NCBI RefSeq assembly: GCF_030499535.1 | Contig: NZ_JASTLB010000001.1 | Coordinates: 5,332,001 to 5,396,000 of the forward strand | Direction of reading: 5' to 3' | DNA length: 64,000 nt | DNA from: Streptomyces sp. TG1A-8 | GTDB taxonomy: Bacteria > Actinomycetota > Actinomycetes > Streptomycetales > Streptomycetaceae | Shown here: positions 33,621-41,890 of the stretch, piece after piece | Layout: every line of letters starts with the position of its first letter | Position numbering within the stretch: position 1 is the first letter of the stretch | Program-made: the position numbers and the translations under genes | The notes under the pieces: model-generated | Told to the model about the DNA's origin: nothing | What the model saw: the letters and a program-made list of their open reading frames with translations, nothing else | Database searches by the model: none

Positions 33621-33646
33621 CCGGCCCAGCAGGACCTCGGAGCGGG

Positions 33647-33690
33647 AGCAGGGCTCGGGCAGCGTACCGTCGCGCTGTCCGAGCCCTGCT
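33647..33690 (+). terminator. hairpin between gap and pgk
   Basis: AGCAGGGCTCGGGCAGCG (33647-33664) pairs with the facing strand at 33673-33690 over 18 bp with one G-U pair. It can terminate or attenuate the gap transcript before pgk, allowing higher gap expression, or stabilise the gap 3' end. Confidence 0.65.
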
Positions 33691-33754
33691 TCCGCGTACG
33701 GATCACGCCCCCATACGATCAGGGCATCACGAGCCCTCCTCAGGAGCCCACTCA

Positions 33755-34966
33755 ATGAAGACGATCGACGAACTCCTCGCCGACGGCGTGAGCGGAAAGC
33801 GGGTCTTCGTCCGCGCCGACCTCAACGTGCCGCTGGCGGGCGGCACCATCACCGACGACGGTCGCATCCGCGCCGTGCTGCCCACCGTCAGGGCCCTCGC
33901 GGACGCGGGCGCCAAGGTGGTCGTCGCCTCGCACCTGGGCCGCCCCAAGGGCGCCCCGGACCCCGCCTTCTCCCTCGCTCCGGCCGCCGCCCGCCTGGGT
34001 GAACTCCTCGGCTCCGGCGTGGCCTTCGCGGCCGACACCGTCGGCCGGTCCGCCGCGGACACGGTCGCGGGCCTCTCCGACGGCCAGGTCGCCGTCCTGG
34101 AGAACCTCCGCTTCAACCCCGGCGAGACCTCCAAGGACGACGCCGAGCGCGGCGCGTTCGCCGACCAACTGGCCGCCCTCGCCGACGTCTACGTCGGTGA
34201 CGGCTTCGGCGCCGTGCACCGCAAGCACGCCTCCGTCTACGACCTCCCGGCCCGTCTGCCGCACTACGCCGGCCATCTGATCGCCACCGAGGTCGGCGTC
34301 CTGAAGAAGCTCACCGAGGACGTCAAGCGCCCCTACGTCGTCGCGCTCGGCGGTGCCAAGGTGTCCGACAAGCTCGCCGTCATCGACCAGTTGCTCGGCA
34401 AGGCCGACCGCCTGCTCATCGGCGGCGGCATGGCCTACACCTTCCTCAAGGCCCAGGGCCACGAGGTCGGCATCTCCCTCCTGCAGGAGGACCAGGTCCC
34501 GGCCGTCGCCGAGTACCTGCAGCGCGCCCAGGAGCAGGGCGTGGAACTGCTGCTCCCCGTCGACGTCGTGGTCTCCCCGGAGTTCCCGGACCTGAAGGCC
34601 AAGGCGTCGACCGAGCACACCGTGGTCGACGCGGACGAGATCCCCGCCGACCAGGAGGGCCTGGACATCGGCCCGAAGACCCGAGAGCTGTACGCCTCGA
34701 AGCTCGCCGACGCCGGGACCGTCTTCTGGAACGGCCCCATGGGCGTCTTCGAACACCCCGACTACGCCGAGGGCACCCAGGCGGTCGCCCAGGCCCTCCT
34801 CGACTCCCCGGGCTTCACCGTGGTCGGCGGCGGCGACTCCGCCGCGGCCGTGCGCACCCTGGGCTTCGACGAGAACGCATTCGGCCACATCTCGACCGGT
34901 GGCGGCGCCTCCCTCGAATACCTCGAGGGCAAGACGCTCCCCGGCCTCGCCGCACTGGAGGACTGA
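33755..34966 (+). CDS. pgk: phosphoglycerate kinase
   Basis: A 403-residue PGK, transferring phosphate from 1,3-bisphosphoglycerate to ADP. Substrate-binding arginines and the N-domain signature are seen in [36 protein letters not shown] and [15 protein letters not shown]. The nucleotide domain shows [27 protein letters not shown] and the hinge/ATP motif [12 protein letters not shown] with [22 protein letters not shown] precedes the ATG at 33755. It is five bases upstream of tpiA and surely co-transcribed with it. Confidence 0.98.
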   Translation: MKTIDELLADGVSGKRVFVRADLNVPLAGGTITDDGRIRAVLPTVRALADAGAKVVVASHLGRPKGAPDPAFSLAPAAARLGELLGSGVAFAADTVGRSAADTVAGLSDGQVAVLENLRFNPGETSKDDAERGAFADQLAALADVYVGDGFGAVHRKHASVYDLPARLPHYAGHLIATEVGVLKKLTEDVKRPYVVALGGAKVSDKLAVIDQLLGKADRLLIGGGMAYTFLKAQGHEVGISLLQEDQVPAVAEYLQRAQEQGVELLLPVDVVVSPEFPDLKAKASTEHTVVDADEIPADQEGLDIGPKTRELYASKLADAGTVFWNGPMGVFEHPDYAEGTQAVAQALLDSPGFTVVGGGDSAAAVRTLGFDENAFGHISTGGGASLEYLEGKTLPGLAALED

Positions 34967-34971
34967 CCTCA

Positions 34972-35763
34972 ATGGCTGCACCCGATCCGTCCGTCCGCAC
35001 ACCGCTGATGGCGGGCAACTGGAAGATGAACCTCAATCACCTCGAGGCCATCGCGCACGTCCAGAAGCTCGCCTTCGCCCTGGCCGACAAGGACCACGAG
35101 GCCGTCGAGGTCGCCGTCCTGCCGCCGTTCACCGACCTGCGCTCCGTGCAGACCCTGGTCGACGGCGACAAGCTGAAGATCAAGTACGGCGCCCAGGACA
35201 TCTCGCAGCACGACTCCGGTGCCTACACCGGCGAGATCTCCGGCGCCATGCTGGCCAAGCTGAAGTGCTCCTTCGTGGTCGTCGGCCACTCCGAGCGGCG
35301 CCAGTACCACGGCGAGGACGACTCCGTCGTGAACGCCAAGGTCAAGGCCGCCTACAAGCACGGTCTCACCCCGATCCTGTGCGTCGGCGAGGAGCTGGAC
35401 GTCCGCGAGGCGGGCGACCACGTCTCCCACACCCTCGCCCAGGTCGAGGGCGGTCTGCGGGACCTTTCGGCCGAGCAGGCCGAGACCGTCGTGATCGCCT
35501 ACGAGCCCGTGTGGGCCATCGGCACCGGCAAGGTCTGCGGCGCCGAGGACGCCCAGGAGGTCTGCGCCGCCATCCGCGCCAAGGTCGCCCAGCTGTACTC
35601 GCAGGACGTCGCCGACAAGGTCCGCGTCCAGTACGGCGGCTCCGTGAAGTCCGGCAACGTCGCCGAGATCATGGCGCAGGCCGACATCGACGGCGCCCTG
35701 GTCGGCGGGGCCTCGCTGGACGCCGACGAGTTCGTCAAGATCGTGCGCTTCCGCGACCAGTGA
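34972..35763 (+). CDS. tpiA: triosephosphate isomerase
   Basis: A 263-residue TIM-barrel enzyme interconverting dihydroxyacetone phosphate and glyceraldehyde 3-phosphate. The catalytic residues are visible: Lys in GNWKMN (near residue 18), His in [10 protein letters not shown] and the base Glu in [12 protein letters not shown], followed by the flexible loop, and the phosphate-binding YGGSVK and GALVGGASL. Its spacing from pgk is five bases. The length is slightly above 250 because of a short N-terminal extension, as usual in Streptomyces. Confidence 0.98.
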   Translation: MAAPDPSVRTPLMAGNWKMNLNHLEAIAHVQKLAFALADKDHEAVEVAVLPPFTDLRSVQTLVDGDKLKIKYGAQDISQHDSGAYTGEISGAMLAKLKCSFVVVGHSERRQYHGEDDSVVNAKVKAAYKHGLTPILCVGEELDVREAGDHVSHTLAQVEGGLRDLSAEQAETVVIAYEPVWAIGTGKVCGAEDAQEVCAAIRAKVAQLYSQDVADKVRVQYGGSVKSGNVAEIMAQADIDGALVGGASLDADEFVKIVRFRDQ

Positions 35764-35807
35764 GCCCGCCGGTGAGTAGGCGGTAGCGACGGAACGTCGT
35801 ACTCTTG

Positions 35808-35837
35808 CGGGGGCACGGCGACAACGCCGTGCCCCCG
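35808..35837 (+). terminator. hairpin between tpiA and secG
   Basis: CGGGGGCACGGCG (35808-35820) pairs perfectly with CGCCGTGCCCCCG (35825-35837) across an ACAA tetraloop, followed by TCGTCC. It probably ends the pgk-tpiA transcript 35 bases before secG. Confidence 0.75.
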
Positions 35838-35871
35838 TCGTCCATCCGCATCCGAGGAAGTTGGTCCAGCC

Positions 35872-36108
35872 GTGGTTTTGGGGTTCTCGATCGCCCTGAT
35901 CGTCTTCAGCCTGCTGATGATGCTGCTGGTGCTGATGCACAAGGGCAAGGGCGGCGGTCTCTCCGACATGTTCGGTGGCGGCATGCAGACGTCCGTGGGC
36001 GGCTCCTCGGTCGCCGAGCGCAACCTCGACCGCATCACCATCGTGGTCGGGCTGCTGTGGTTCGCGTGCATCATCGTCCTCGGCATGCTGATGAAGTCGA
36101 ACAGCTGA
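35872..36108 (+). CDS. secG: preprotein translocase subunit SecG
   Basis: A 78-residue membrane protein with two helices (LGFSIALIVFSLLMMLLVLMH and ITIVVGLLWFACIIVLGML) separated by the conserved cytoplasmic loop KGKGGGLSDMFGGG. SecG associates with SecYE and aids SecA-driven export. The GTG at 35872 gives the expected short N-terminus; there is only a weak GGAAG upstream. Its position directly after tpiA is conserved in many Actinobacteria. Confidence 0.93.
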   Translation: MVLGFSIALIVFSLLMMLLVLMHKGKGGGLSDMFGGGMQTSVGGSSVAERNLDRITIVVGLLWFACIIVLGMLMKSNS

Positions 36109-36130
36109 CCGCAATACATTCCGTACGTAA

Positions 36131-36177
36131 CGCCCCATGTTCGGTACGTGCCCCTGAGCGCGGCCTATCATGGGGCG
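36131..36177. promoter_or_regulatory. inverted repeat flanking a -10-like element upstream of the RbpA paralogue
   Basis: CGCCCCATG (36131-36139) and CATGGGGCG (36169-36177) are perfect complements, 29 bases apart. The TATCAT -10-like hexamer (36166-36171) overlaps the right arm, so a protein bound to this repeat could block or recruit polymerase. The right arm could also form part of a transcription terminator for secG. Confidence 0.4.
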
Positions 36178-36197
36178 TGCGTCTGGGTGCGGGGGCG

Positions 36198-36301
36198 GTA
36201 ACTCCCATCACCGGACGCGCGTTGGGCCTTACACAGACTGAGGCGCTCGCGGCGAAGCGGAACGCCGACTCGCTTCGCGGCACCATCACGCAGGGAGTTA
36301 C
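36198..36301 (+). promoter_or_regulatory. 5' leader able to sequester the ribosome-binding site of the RbpA paralogue
   Basis: GTAACTCCC (36198-36206) is exactly complementary to GGGAGTTAC (36293-36301), which contains the GGGAG Shine-Dalgarno of the gene starting at 36306. Inside the loop a second stem pairs GCGAAGCG (36252-36259) with CGCTTCGC (36271-36278). The nested fold would hide the ribosome-binding site. Confidence 0.5.
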
Positions 36302-36305
36302 GACC

Positions 36306-36641
36306 GTGGCAAGTGGCAACGCGATCCGAGGTAGCCGGGTCGGGGCGGGGCCGATGGGCGAGGCCGAGCGCGGCGAGTCCGCGCCGCGTCTGCGCATCTC
36401 CTTCTGGTGCTCCAACGGGCACGAGACGCAGCCGAGCTTCGCCAGCGACGCGCAGGTCCCCGACACCTGGGACTGTCCGCGCTGCGGCTTCCCGGCCGGC
36501 CAGGACCGGGACAACCCGCCGGACCCGCCGCGCACCGAGCCGTACAAGACGCACCTCGCGTACGTACGGGAGCGGCGCAGCGACGCGGACGGCGAGGCGA
36601 TCCTCGCCGAGGCGCTCGCCAAACTGCGGGGCGAGATCTAG
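36306..36641 (+). CDS. RNA polymerase-binding protein, RbpA paralogue
   Basis: A 111-residue member of the RbpA family, actinobacterial proteins that bind the sigma factor and stabilise open complexes. The zinc-ribbon region reads FWCSNGHETQPSF then WDCPRCGFPAGQ (Cys-His and CPxC ligands), and the C-terminal sigma-binding segment is KTHLAYVRERRSDADGEAILAEALAKLRGEI. The usual RbpA sequence has an acidic, longer C-terminus, so this is the divergent paralogue found in Streptomyces rather than RbpA itself. The GTG at 36306 follows GGGAG at eight bases. The leader has unusual structure (see 36198-36301). Confidence 0.88.
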   Translation: MASGNAIRGSRVGAGPMGEAERGESAPRLRISFWCSNGHETQPSFASDAQVPDTWDCPRCGFPAGQDRDNPPDPPRTEPYKTHLAYVRERRSDADGEAILAEALAKLRGEI

Positions 36642-36699
36642 ACATCGAGGTCCGGCTGGACACCTCCGGGTGACCGGCCGGTTCTGCTTTCCGGGCCGC

Positions 36700-36722
36700 T
36701 TGTCAGTGGCGCCCCCTACGGT
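36700..36722 (+). promoter_or_regulatory. RecA-NDp/PafBC-type damage promoter of the MFS gene
   Basis: TTGTCAGTG (36700-36708), eight bases, TACGGT (36717-36722). The -35 region including the following GGC is as good a match as at uvrA. It predicts a start near 36729, about 24 bases before the MFS gene. Confidence 0.75.
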
Positions 36723-36752
36723 TCGCGTACCAGTGGATCGTGAGGGGGAGAC

Positions 36753-38021
36753 ATGGCGGCGGTCGAGGTGGCCGGGGTGCGCGCGCCCGTGTGGCGCGGG
36801 GGGTTCGGGCGGTTGTGGACGGCCGCCGTGGTCTCCCGGTTCGGGGATGCGCTGCGGTCCTCCGCGCTGCAGCTGCTCGCCGTGCGGCTCAGCGACGAGC
36901 CGCTGGTCATCGCCTCCGTCACGGCCTGCGGCTATCTGCCCTGGCTGGTGTTCGGGCTACTCGGCGGAGCCCTGGCCGACCGGGTCGACCAGCGGCGGGC
37001 GATGTGGGCGGTGGACACGCTGAGGGGCCTCCTGGTCGCCGCCTTCGCCCTCGCCGTGGCACTGGGACACGCCTCGGTCCTCCTGCTGCTCGCCCTCGCC
37101 CTCGCCCTGACGACGCTTCAGACGCTCTTCGACAACGCCGCCACGGCCCTGCTCCCGGCCCTGGTCGACGCGGAGGCCCTGGGCGCGGCCAACGCCCGTC
37201 TGATGACCGGTCAGCAACTCGCGGGCGGCCTGCTCGCGGGCCCGTTCGTCCCCGTCCTGCTGGCCGTCGGCGCCGGTGTGCCCTTCGCCGCCGACGCGGT
37301 CACCTATCTGGCCGCCGCCGCGCTGGTCGCGTCCCTGCGCACCCGCCCGCCGCGGCGGGCGCCCCGCCCCGCGGGCAGCACGCTGCGCGCCGAGACCGGC
37401 GCGGGTCTGCGCACGCTGTGGAGCGACCGGGTGCTGCGGGCGGTCCGCCTGGCCACACTGCTGTGCAACATCGGCATGGGCGCCCTGATCGCGACCCTGG
37501 TCCTGCACGTCACGCGCTGGCTGCACGGCGGCGACACGGCCTACGCGGCCACCATGACGGCGTACGCGGCGGGCAGCCTCGCCGGCGGTGCCGTCGCCCA
37601 GCGGATCGCGCGCCGCGCCGGCCGGGCCCGGGCCCTGCTGCTGGGCGGAACCGTCCAGACGGCCTCCCTCCTCCTGATCGGCTCCGTACGGCACCTGGGC
37701 GCCCTGCTGGCTGGCATGGCGCTGCTCGGTGCGATGAGCGTGGTCTGGAACGTCAACCAGGTCACGCTGGTGCAGCGGCGCAGCCCCGCCGCCATGGTGG
37801 GCCGGATCTCCGCCGCCTTCCGCACGGCCTCCACCTCCGGCGCCCCGCTGGGCGCGCTCCTCGGCGGAGTCGCGGCCCGCGCCTTCGGGCCGAACGCCCC
37901 GGCCCTGTTCACCGCCGCCCTGCTCGCCCTGGCGGTCTGCGCGCTGGTACCGGTGCGCAGACCGGACGTCCCCGGCGCCGCCGGCGCGGAGGGCGTCGCG
38001 TCCGCCCGCCCCGCGCGCTGA
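36753..38021 (+). CDS. MFS transporter, DHA3-like exporter
   Basis: A 422-residue, twelve-helix major-facilitator protein. The N-half shows the family hallmark FGRLWTAAVVSRFGDALRSSALQLLAV and, after helix 2, GGALADRVDQRRAMWAVDTLRGLLVAA (motif A-like DRxxRR variant). The C-half has VVWNVNQVTLVQRRSPAAMVGRISAAFRTASTSGAPLGALLGG, typical of DHA3/ENTS-type drug or macrolide exporters. GGGGGAG precedes the ATG at 36753. A promoter of the DNA-damage type directly upstream suggests it is co-induced with excision repair, perhaps to expel genotoxic compounds; the substrate is unknown. Monocistronic, convergent with the FtsX-type gene. Confidence 0.88.
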   Translation: MAAVEVAGVRAPVWRGGFGRLWTAAVVSRFGDALRSSALQLLAVRLSDEPLVIASVTACGYLPWLVFGLLGGALADRVDQRRAMWAVDTLRGLLVAAFALAVALGHASVLLLLALALALTTLQTLFDNAATALLPALVDAEALGAANARLMTGQQLAGGLLAGPFVPVLLAVGAGVPFAADAVTYLAAAALVASLRTRPPRRAPRPAGSTLRAETGAGLRTLWSDRVLRAVRLATLLCNIGMGALIATLVLHVTRWLHGGDTAYAATMTAYAAGSLAGGAVAQRIARRAGRARALLLGGTVQTASLLLIGSVRHLGALLAGMALLGAMSVVWNVNQVTLVQRRSPAAMVGRISAAFRTASTSGAPLGALLGGVAARAFGPNAPALFTAALLALAVCALVPVRRPDVPGAAGAEGVASARPAR

Positions 38022-38165
38022 CCGGCGGTCACCCGGTCCGGGGCCCGTCCACGGACGCGGGGGACCGCGGGGCCGGCGCCGGCCCGGACGCACGTCCGGG
38101 TCCGGGACCGGCCAGCGGACCTCGCCGGGGCCGCCACCTGCGGGCCGGCGGTCCCGGCCGGCCCC

Positions 38166-40448
38166 TCACAGCACCGAGTTCAGCGTGTCCGTCAGTCTGC
38201 GCCGCGCCGCGCGGGCCGCCGGCACGGCGGCGAGGGCGGTGGCCCCCAGGACCGCGGACAGGGCCACGGTGAGCAGGAGCAGCGGGGACGGCGCCTGGGC
38301 GATGCCGGCGCCGATGCCGGTGGAGGTGCCCTGGGCGTCGATCAGACGGCGGGCCAGGGGTAGGCCCAGGGCCGTGCCGGCGATCGCGGCGGCCAGGGTC
38401 GTCAGGCTCGTCGCGGTGACGGTGACCGCGGTGATCTGCCGGGGCGACATGCCGATCGCCCGCAGCGCCAGCACGTCCCGCTCGCTCTCCCGGACGCTGC
38501 CGCCGATGGCGCTGAGCAGTTCGACCAGCCCGATGAGGGCGAGCACGGCGATCAGCCCGGCGACGACCCCGCGCAGCGGGGACAGCCCGTCGGCCGGGTT
38601 CGTCACGGCGTGCACGTCCAGATGGCCGACGCCGGCCGCGGCGAGCGAGGACGCCACCTGGTGCGGGTCGGCGCCGGGGCGCAGACGCAGCTGGTAGAAC
38701 GCGGGGGACAGGCGCGGGTCGTTCTCGCGCAGGGTGTCCAGGGAGGTCGTCACGACCCGGCCGGCGTTCTGCGGTTCGATGGCGCGGCCCACGATGTGCA
38801 GGATCTGCGGCTGCTCGCCGACCGTCATCCGCACCCAGTCCCCGACACGCACGTGCAGCAGGTCCAGCAGGCCCTGGCCGGCCACCGCCTCGTCCGGTCC
38901 GTGCGCGGCCCGGCCCTCGGCGAGGGCGTACGGATACGGCCGGGCGCGGGTGCCGAGGCCGCGCAGCGCGATCGTGCCGGTCTGGCCGGGGACGAGCGCG
39001 GCCACCTCGACGCCCGGATAGACGGCGGTGATCCGGCGGTCCGCCGCGAGCAGCCCGCGTACGTCCGTGCCGGTCAGGGAGCCGTCCGAGCGGACCGTGA
39101 GCGCTGTCGGCAGGCCCATCCGGCCGGGGGCGCTGTGGAAGCGGTCGAGGGTGGTCCACGCGCTGAGCGCCACCACGATCAGCAGCAGTGGCAGCGTCAG
39201 CCGGGCCACTGTGGCCAGGGACCGGCCGCGGCCCGCGAACGCCTTGTGGCAGCCGAGGACCAGCGCGGCCGGCAGCCGCAGTCCGAGGGCCTGCCGGGCC
39301 GGGCCGGTCAGCCGGCCGCCCGCGGACGCCGACGGGCGCGGCACCGGGACCGGGGGCACCCGGCCCGCGCGCCAGGCGGCGAGGCCCGTCGTCAGGCCGA
39401 TGAACAGCACCGCGCCCACGGACACGGCGCCGAGCGTCACGGTGCGCCCCGGCAGCCCCTGCCACACCCCCACCGCGTCGCCGAGCCGGCCGGGTATCCG
39501 CCGGCCCGCCCCCTCGGTGAGCGCCGCCCCGGCCACCGCGCCGAGCAGGGCGTAGGCGAGGTGCTGCAGCAGGAAGACGCGTACGACCTGGCCGGGGGTG
39601 AAGCCGATCGCCTTCAGCACCGAGATGTCCCGCAGGTGGCCGCGGATGCGGGTGCTGATCGCACCGTGCACGGCGAGGCCCGCGGCGGCCAGGGCGCCCA
39701 GCCCGAACAGGGCGAGCACCTGGCCGAGGAGCCGGTCGTCGCCCTGCGCCTCGGCCCGGGCCTGCTGCCAGGTGGAGACCTCGCCGACCGCGCCCGCCCC
39801 CAGCAGGGTGACGGCCCGCTGGACCGCGTAGTCGGTGTCGCCCGGATCGTTCAGCCGCAGCCCGGTGACCTGGCCGTCGGGGGCGCGCACGGCGGCCGGC
39901 AGCGCCCAGACGAGGCCCGGCTGCTCGCCCGGGCTGTAGCGGGGTTCGGCGCTGTCGGCGATGCCCTCGACGGTCAGCGTGCGGGCGGTGCCGGGCAGGG
40001 AGAGGGTGTCGCCGGGTTCGGCCAGCAGGGCCCGGGCCAGTTCGCCCTCCAGCACGACGCCGTCCGGTTCCGCCGGGTCCAGCCAGTGGCCGGCGGTGAG
40101 CAGCGGGCGGCCGGTGGAGGGCAGCCGCGCGGTGGCGCGCAGTTCCACGGCGGCGTGGGTGCCGCGGGAGGCGACGGTGACGGACTCGGTGGGGTAGGGC
40201 CCGGCGACGGACTCCACGCCGTCGAGCCGGGCCAGCGCGCGGGCATCGGCGGACGGGGCCGTGTGGATCCACACGTGTGCCCCGTGCGCCTGGGCGAAGG
40301 TCCGCTGCCAGGGGTTGGTGGCGTAGCCGAACAGGGCGGCGGCCAGCAGCAGGGAGGCGACGATGCCGGCGGTGGCGAGCGTGATGAACAGCGCCTCGCC
40401 GCGGTGCGCGCGCAGATCGGAGTGCGCCCAGCGCAGGGTGGCACGCAC
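38166..40448 (-). CDS. FtsX-like ABC transporter permease
   Basis: A 760-residue permease with two FtsX/MacB-type units. Residues 15-40 form the first helix, a long extracytoplasmic domain follows (FAQAHGAHVWIHTAPSADARALARLDGVESVAGPYP is MacB-periplasmic-like), then three helices (QVLALFGLGALAAAGLAVHGAISTRIRGHLRDISVLKAIGFTPGQVVRVF). A second extracytoplasmic part precedes the final helix set (GVVAGLIAVLALIGLVELLSAI...ERDVLALRAIGMSPRQITAV). Such permeases export lipids, peptides or drugs, or signal to cell-wall enzymes. It ends the padR-ATPase-permease operon, about 50 bases after the ATPase gene. GTG start. Confidence 0.9.
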   Translation of the reverse strand: MRATLRWAHSDLRAHRGEALFITLATAGIVASLLLAAALFGYATNPWQRTFAQAHGAHVWIHTAPSADARALARLDGVESVAGPYPTESVTVASRGTHAAVELRATARLPSTGRPLLTAGHWLDPAEPDGVVLEGELARALLAEPGDTLSLPGTARTLTVEGIADSAEPRYSPGEQPGLVWALPAAVRAPDGQVTGLRLNDPGDTDYAVQRAVTLLGAGAVGEVSTWQQARAEAQGDDRLLGQVLALFGLGALAAAGLAVHGAISTRIRGHLRDISVLKAIGFTPGQVVRVFLLQHLAYALLGAVAGAALTEGAGRRIPGRLGDAVGVWQGLPGRTVTLGAVSVGAVLFIGLTTGLAAWRAGRVPPVPVPRPSASAGGRLTGPARQALGLRLPAALVLGCHKAFAGRGRSLATVARLTLPLLLIVVALSAWTTLDRFHSAPGRMGLPTALTVRSDGSLTGTDVRGLLAADRRITAVYPGVEVAALVPGQTGTIALRGLGTRARPYPYALAEGRAAHGPDEAVAGQGLLDLLHVRVGDWVRMTVGEQPQILHIVGRAIEPQNAGRVVTTSLDTLRENDPRLSPAFYQLRLRPGADPHQVASSLAAAGVGHLDVHAVTNPADGLSPLRGVVAGLIAVLALIGLVELLSAIGGSVRESERDVLALRAIGMSPRQITAVTVTATSLTTLAAAIAGTALGLPLARRLIDAQGTSTGIGAGIAQAPSPLLLLTVALSAVLGATALAAVPAARAARRRLTDTLNSVL

Positions 40449-40499
40449 GGGCTCAGCTCCTCGTCCCGCGCCGCTGCGCCAGGTGCTCGTACACCGCGA

Positions 40500-41249
40500 T
40501 CAGTCCTTCAGTTCCAGCACGCCCGAGATGCCCGGCCGGCGGGACGGGGCACCGTCCAGCGCGGCGTCGTCGGCCATGCGGCCGTCGAAGAAGCTGATCA
40601 CGCGATCGGCGGCGCTCGCCAGCCGGGCGTCGTGGGTGACGAGCACGATGCTCTGCCCGCGCCGGTGGAAGCGGGACAGCAGCCGCATCACCTCGCGGGT
40701 GCCCTTGCTGTCGAGGCTGCCGGCGGGTTCGTCCGCCAGCAGCAGCGGCGGGTGGTTGACCAGGGCGCGGGCGAGCGCGACCCGCTGCTGCTCCCCGCCG
40801 GACAGCTCGCCCGGCATGCTGCGCTCCTTGCCGTCCAGGCCCAGCTCGGCCAGGAGCGCCTCGCGTTCGGCCCGGGCCCGCTTCGGGGGCACGCCGGCGA
40901 GCAGCGCGGGCAGTTCGACGTTGTCGGCGACCGACAGGTTGGACACCAGGTTGAAGAACTGGAAGACGATCCCGATGGCCTTCCTGCGCTCCACCGCCCA
41001 GCGGGCCTCGCTGTAGGAGTCGGTGCACTCGCCGTCCAGCCAGATGCTGCCCGCGTCGGGCCGCTGCAGCCCGCCGAGCAGGTGCAGCAGGGTCGACTTG
41101 CCGGCGCCGGACGGTCCGGTGACCGCCACGAACTCGCCCCGGGCCACGCTCAGGTCGACACCGCGCACGGCACGGACGGGGGCGCCCTCGCCGTGGTGGG
41201 TCTTCACCAGGCCCTCGGCCCGCAGTACCGGAGGGTGGTCCTCGCTCAC
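40500..41249 (-). CDS. ABC transporter ATP-binding protein (LolD/MacB type)
   Basis: A 249-residue ATPase. Walker [18 protein letters not shown] is near residue 45, Q-loop [15 protein letters not shown], signature [19 protein letters not shown], Walker [17 protein letters not shown] and switch His in VTHDARLA. It is the LolD/MacB type that partners FtsX-like permeases. I chose GTG 41249, which overlaps the padR stop codon (GTGA), over the longer in-frame start at 41276. Translational coupling to padR indicates that the regulator controls the transporter's own synthesis. Confidence 0.92.
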   Translation of the reverse strand: MSEDHPPVLRAEGLVKTHHGEGAPVRAVRGVDLSVARGEFVAVTGPSGAGKSTLLHLLGGLQRPDAGSIWLDGECTDSYSEARWAVERRKAIGIVFQFFNLVSNLSVADNVELPALLAGVPPKRARAEREALLAELGLDGKERSMPGELSGGEQQRVALARALVNHPPLLLADEPAGSLDSKGTREVMRLLSRFHRRGQSIVLVTHDARLASAADRVISFFDGRMADDAALDGAPSRRPGISGVLELKD

Positions 41250-41761
41250 GGCAGCTCCTCCAGTTCCTCCTGGCACCGCTCCAGCCAGTCGAGGTCGGCC
41301 TGCAGATGCAGCATCGCGCCCTCGATGAGCAGCTGGGCGATGCGGTTGTCCCGGTTCTCGGCCACGGCCAGTTTCGACAGGTTGCGCATGGTGTTGAGGT
41401 ACTGGCGCCGCTGCTTGTTGATGAGGGTGATCTGGTCGGCGAGGCCGGTCTGCGAGGCGAGGGCGAGCTTCATGAAGAACTCGTCCCGCACCCGCGGCTC
41501 GCCCTCGGTCTCCTCGAACCAGGCGTGCAGCGCCTCCCGCCCGGCGTCGGTGAGGTGGTAGACCTTCTTGTTGGGCCGGCTCGACTGCTCGACGTCCTCG
41601 CCCTCGATCAGCCCGGACTTCTCGAGGCGGCCGAGGGTCACGTAGATCTGGCCGACGTTCGGCTGAGGGTACGCGGAGCCCAGCAGTTGCTCAAGCTCCT
41701 GCTTCAGCTCGTAGCCGTGGGCGGGGCCGCGCGCGAGGAGGGCCAGGAGGGGCAGGCGCAC
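41246..41761 (-). CDS. PadR-family transcriptional regulator
   Basis: A 171-residue PadR protein. The winged helix is [52 protein letters not shown] (residues 3-54) with the wing [20 protein letters not shown], and a C-terminal helical dimerisation domain of the virulence-activator (Vir_act_alpha_C) type follows ([31 protein letters not shown]). GGAGG precedes the GTG at 41761. PadR proteins usually repress an adjacent exporter and are relieved by its substrates. The palindrome at 41813, just upstream, is the likely operator. Confidence 0.93.
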   Translation of the reverse strand: MRLPLLALLARGPAHGYELKQELEQLLGSAYPQPNVGQIYVTLGRLEKSGLIEGEDVEQSSRPNKKVYHLTDAGREALHAWFEETEGEPRVRDEFFMKLALASQTGLADQITLINKQRRQYLNTMRNLSKLAVAENRDNRIAQLLIEGAMLHLQADLDWLERCQEELEELP

Positions 41762-41812
41762 CTGTGCTGTCCTCCTGTCTGCGGCAATGTGCTCCAGGCC
41801 CTAGTATCGCCC

Positions 41813-41827
41813 ATACCTAACAGGTAT
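41813..41827. promoter_or_regulatory. inverted repeat between padR and the divergent binding-protein gene
   Basis: ATACCTAACAGGTAT has 6-bp arms around AAC. Its 13-bp core TACCTAACAGGTA recurs (reverse complement) at 43175-43187. It lies 52 bases upstream of padR and about 65 upstream of the SBP gene, so it could control both directions. Confidence 0.65.
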
Positions 41828-41890
41828 ACATGGCCTCTGACTCCGGACAAGGGTGCCCGGGGCCGGGTGTACGTGTTCGGGGAGGAACCT

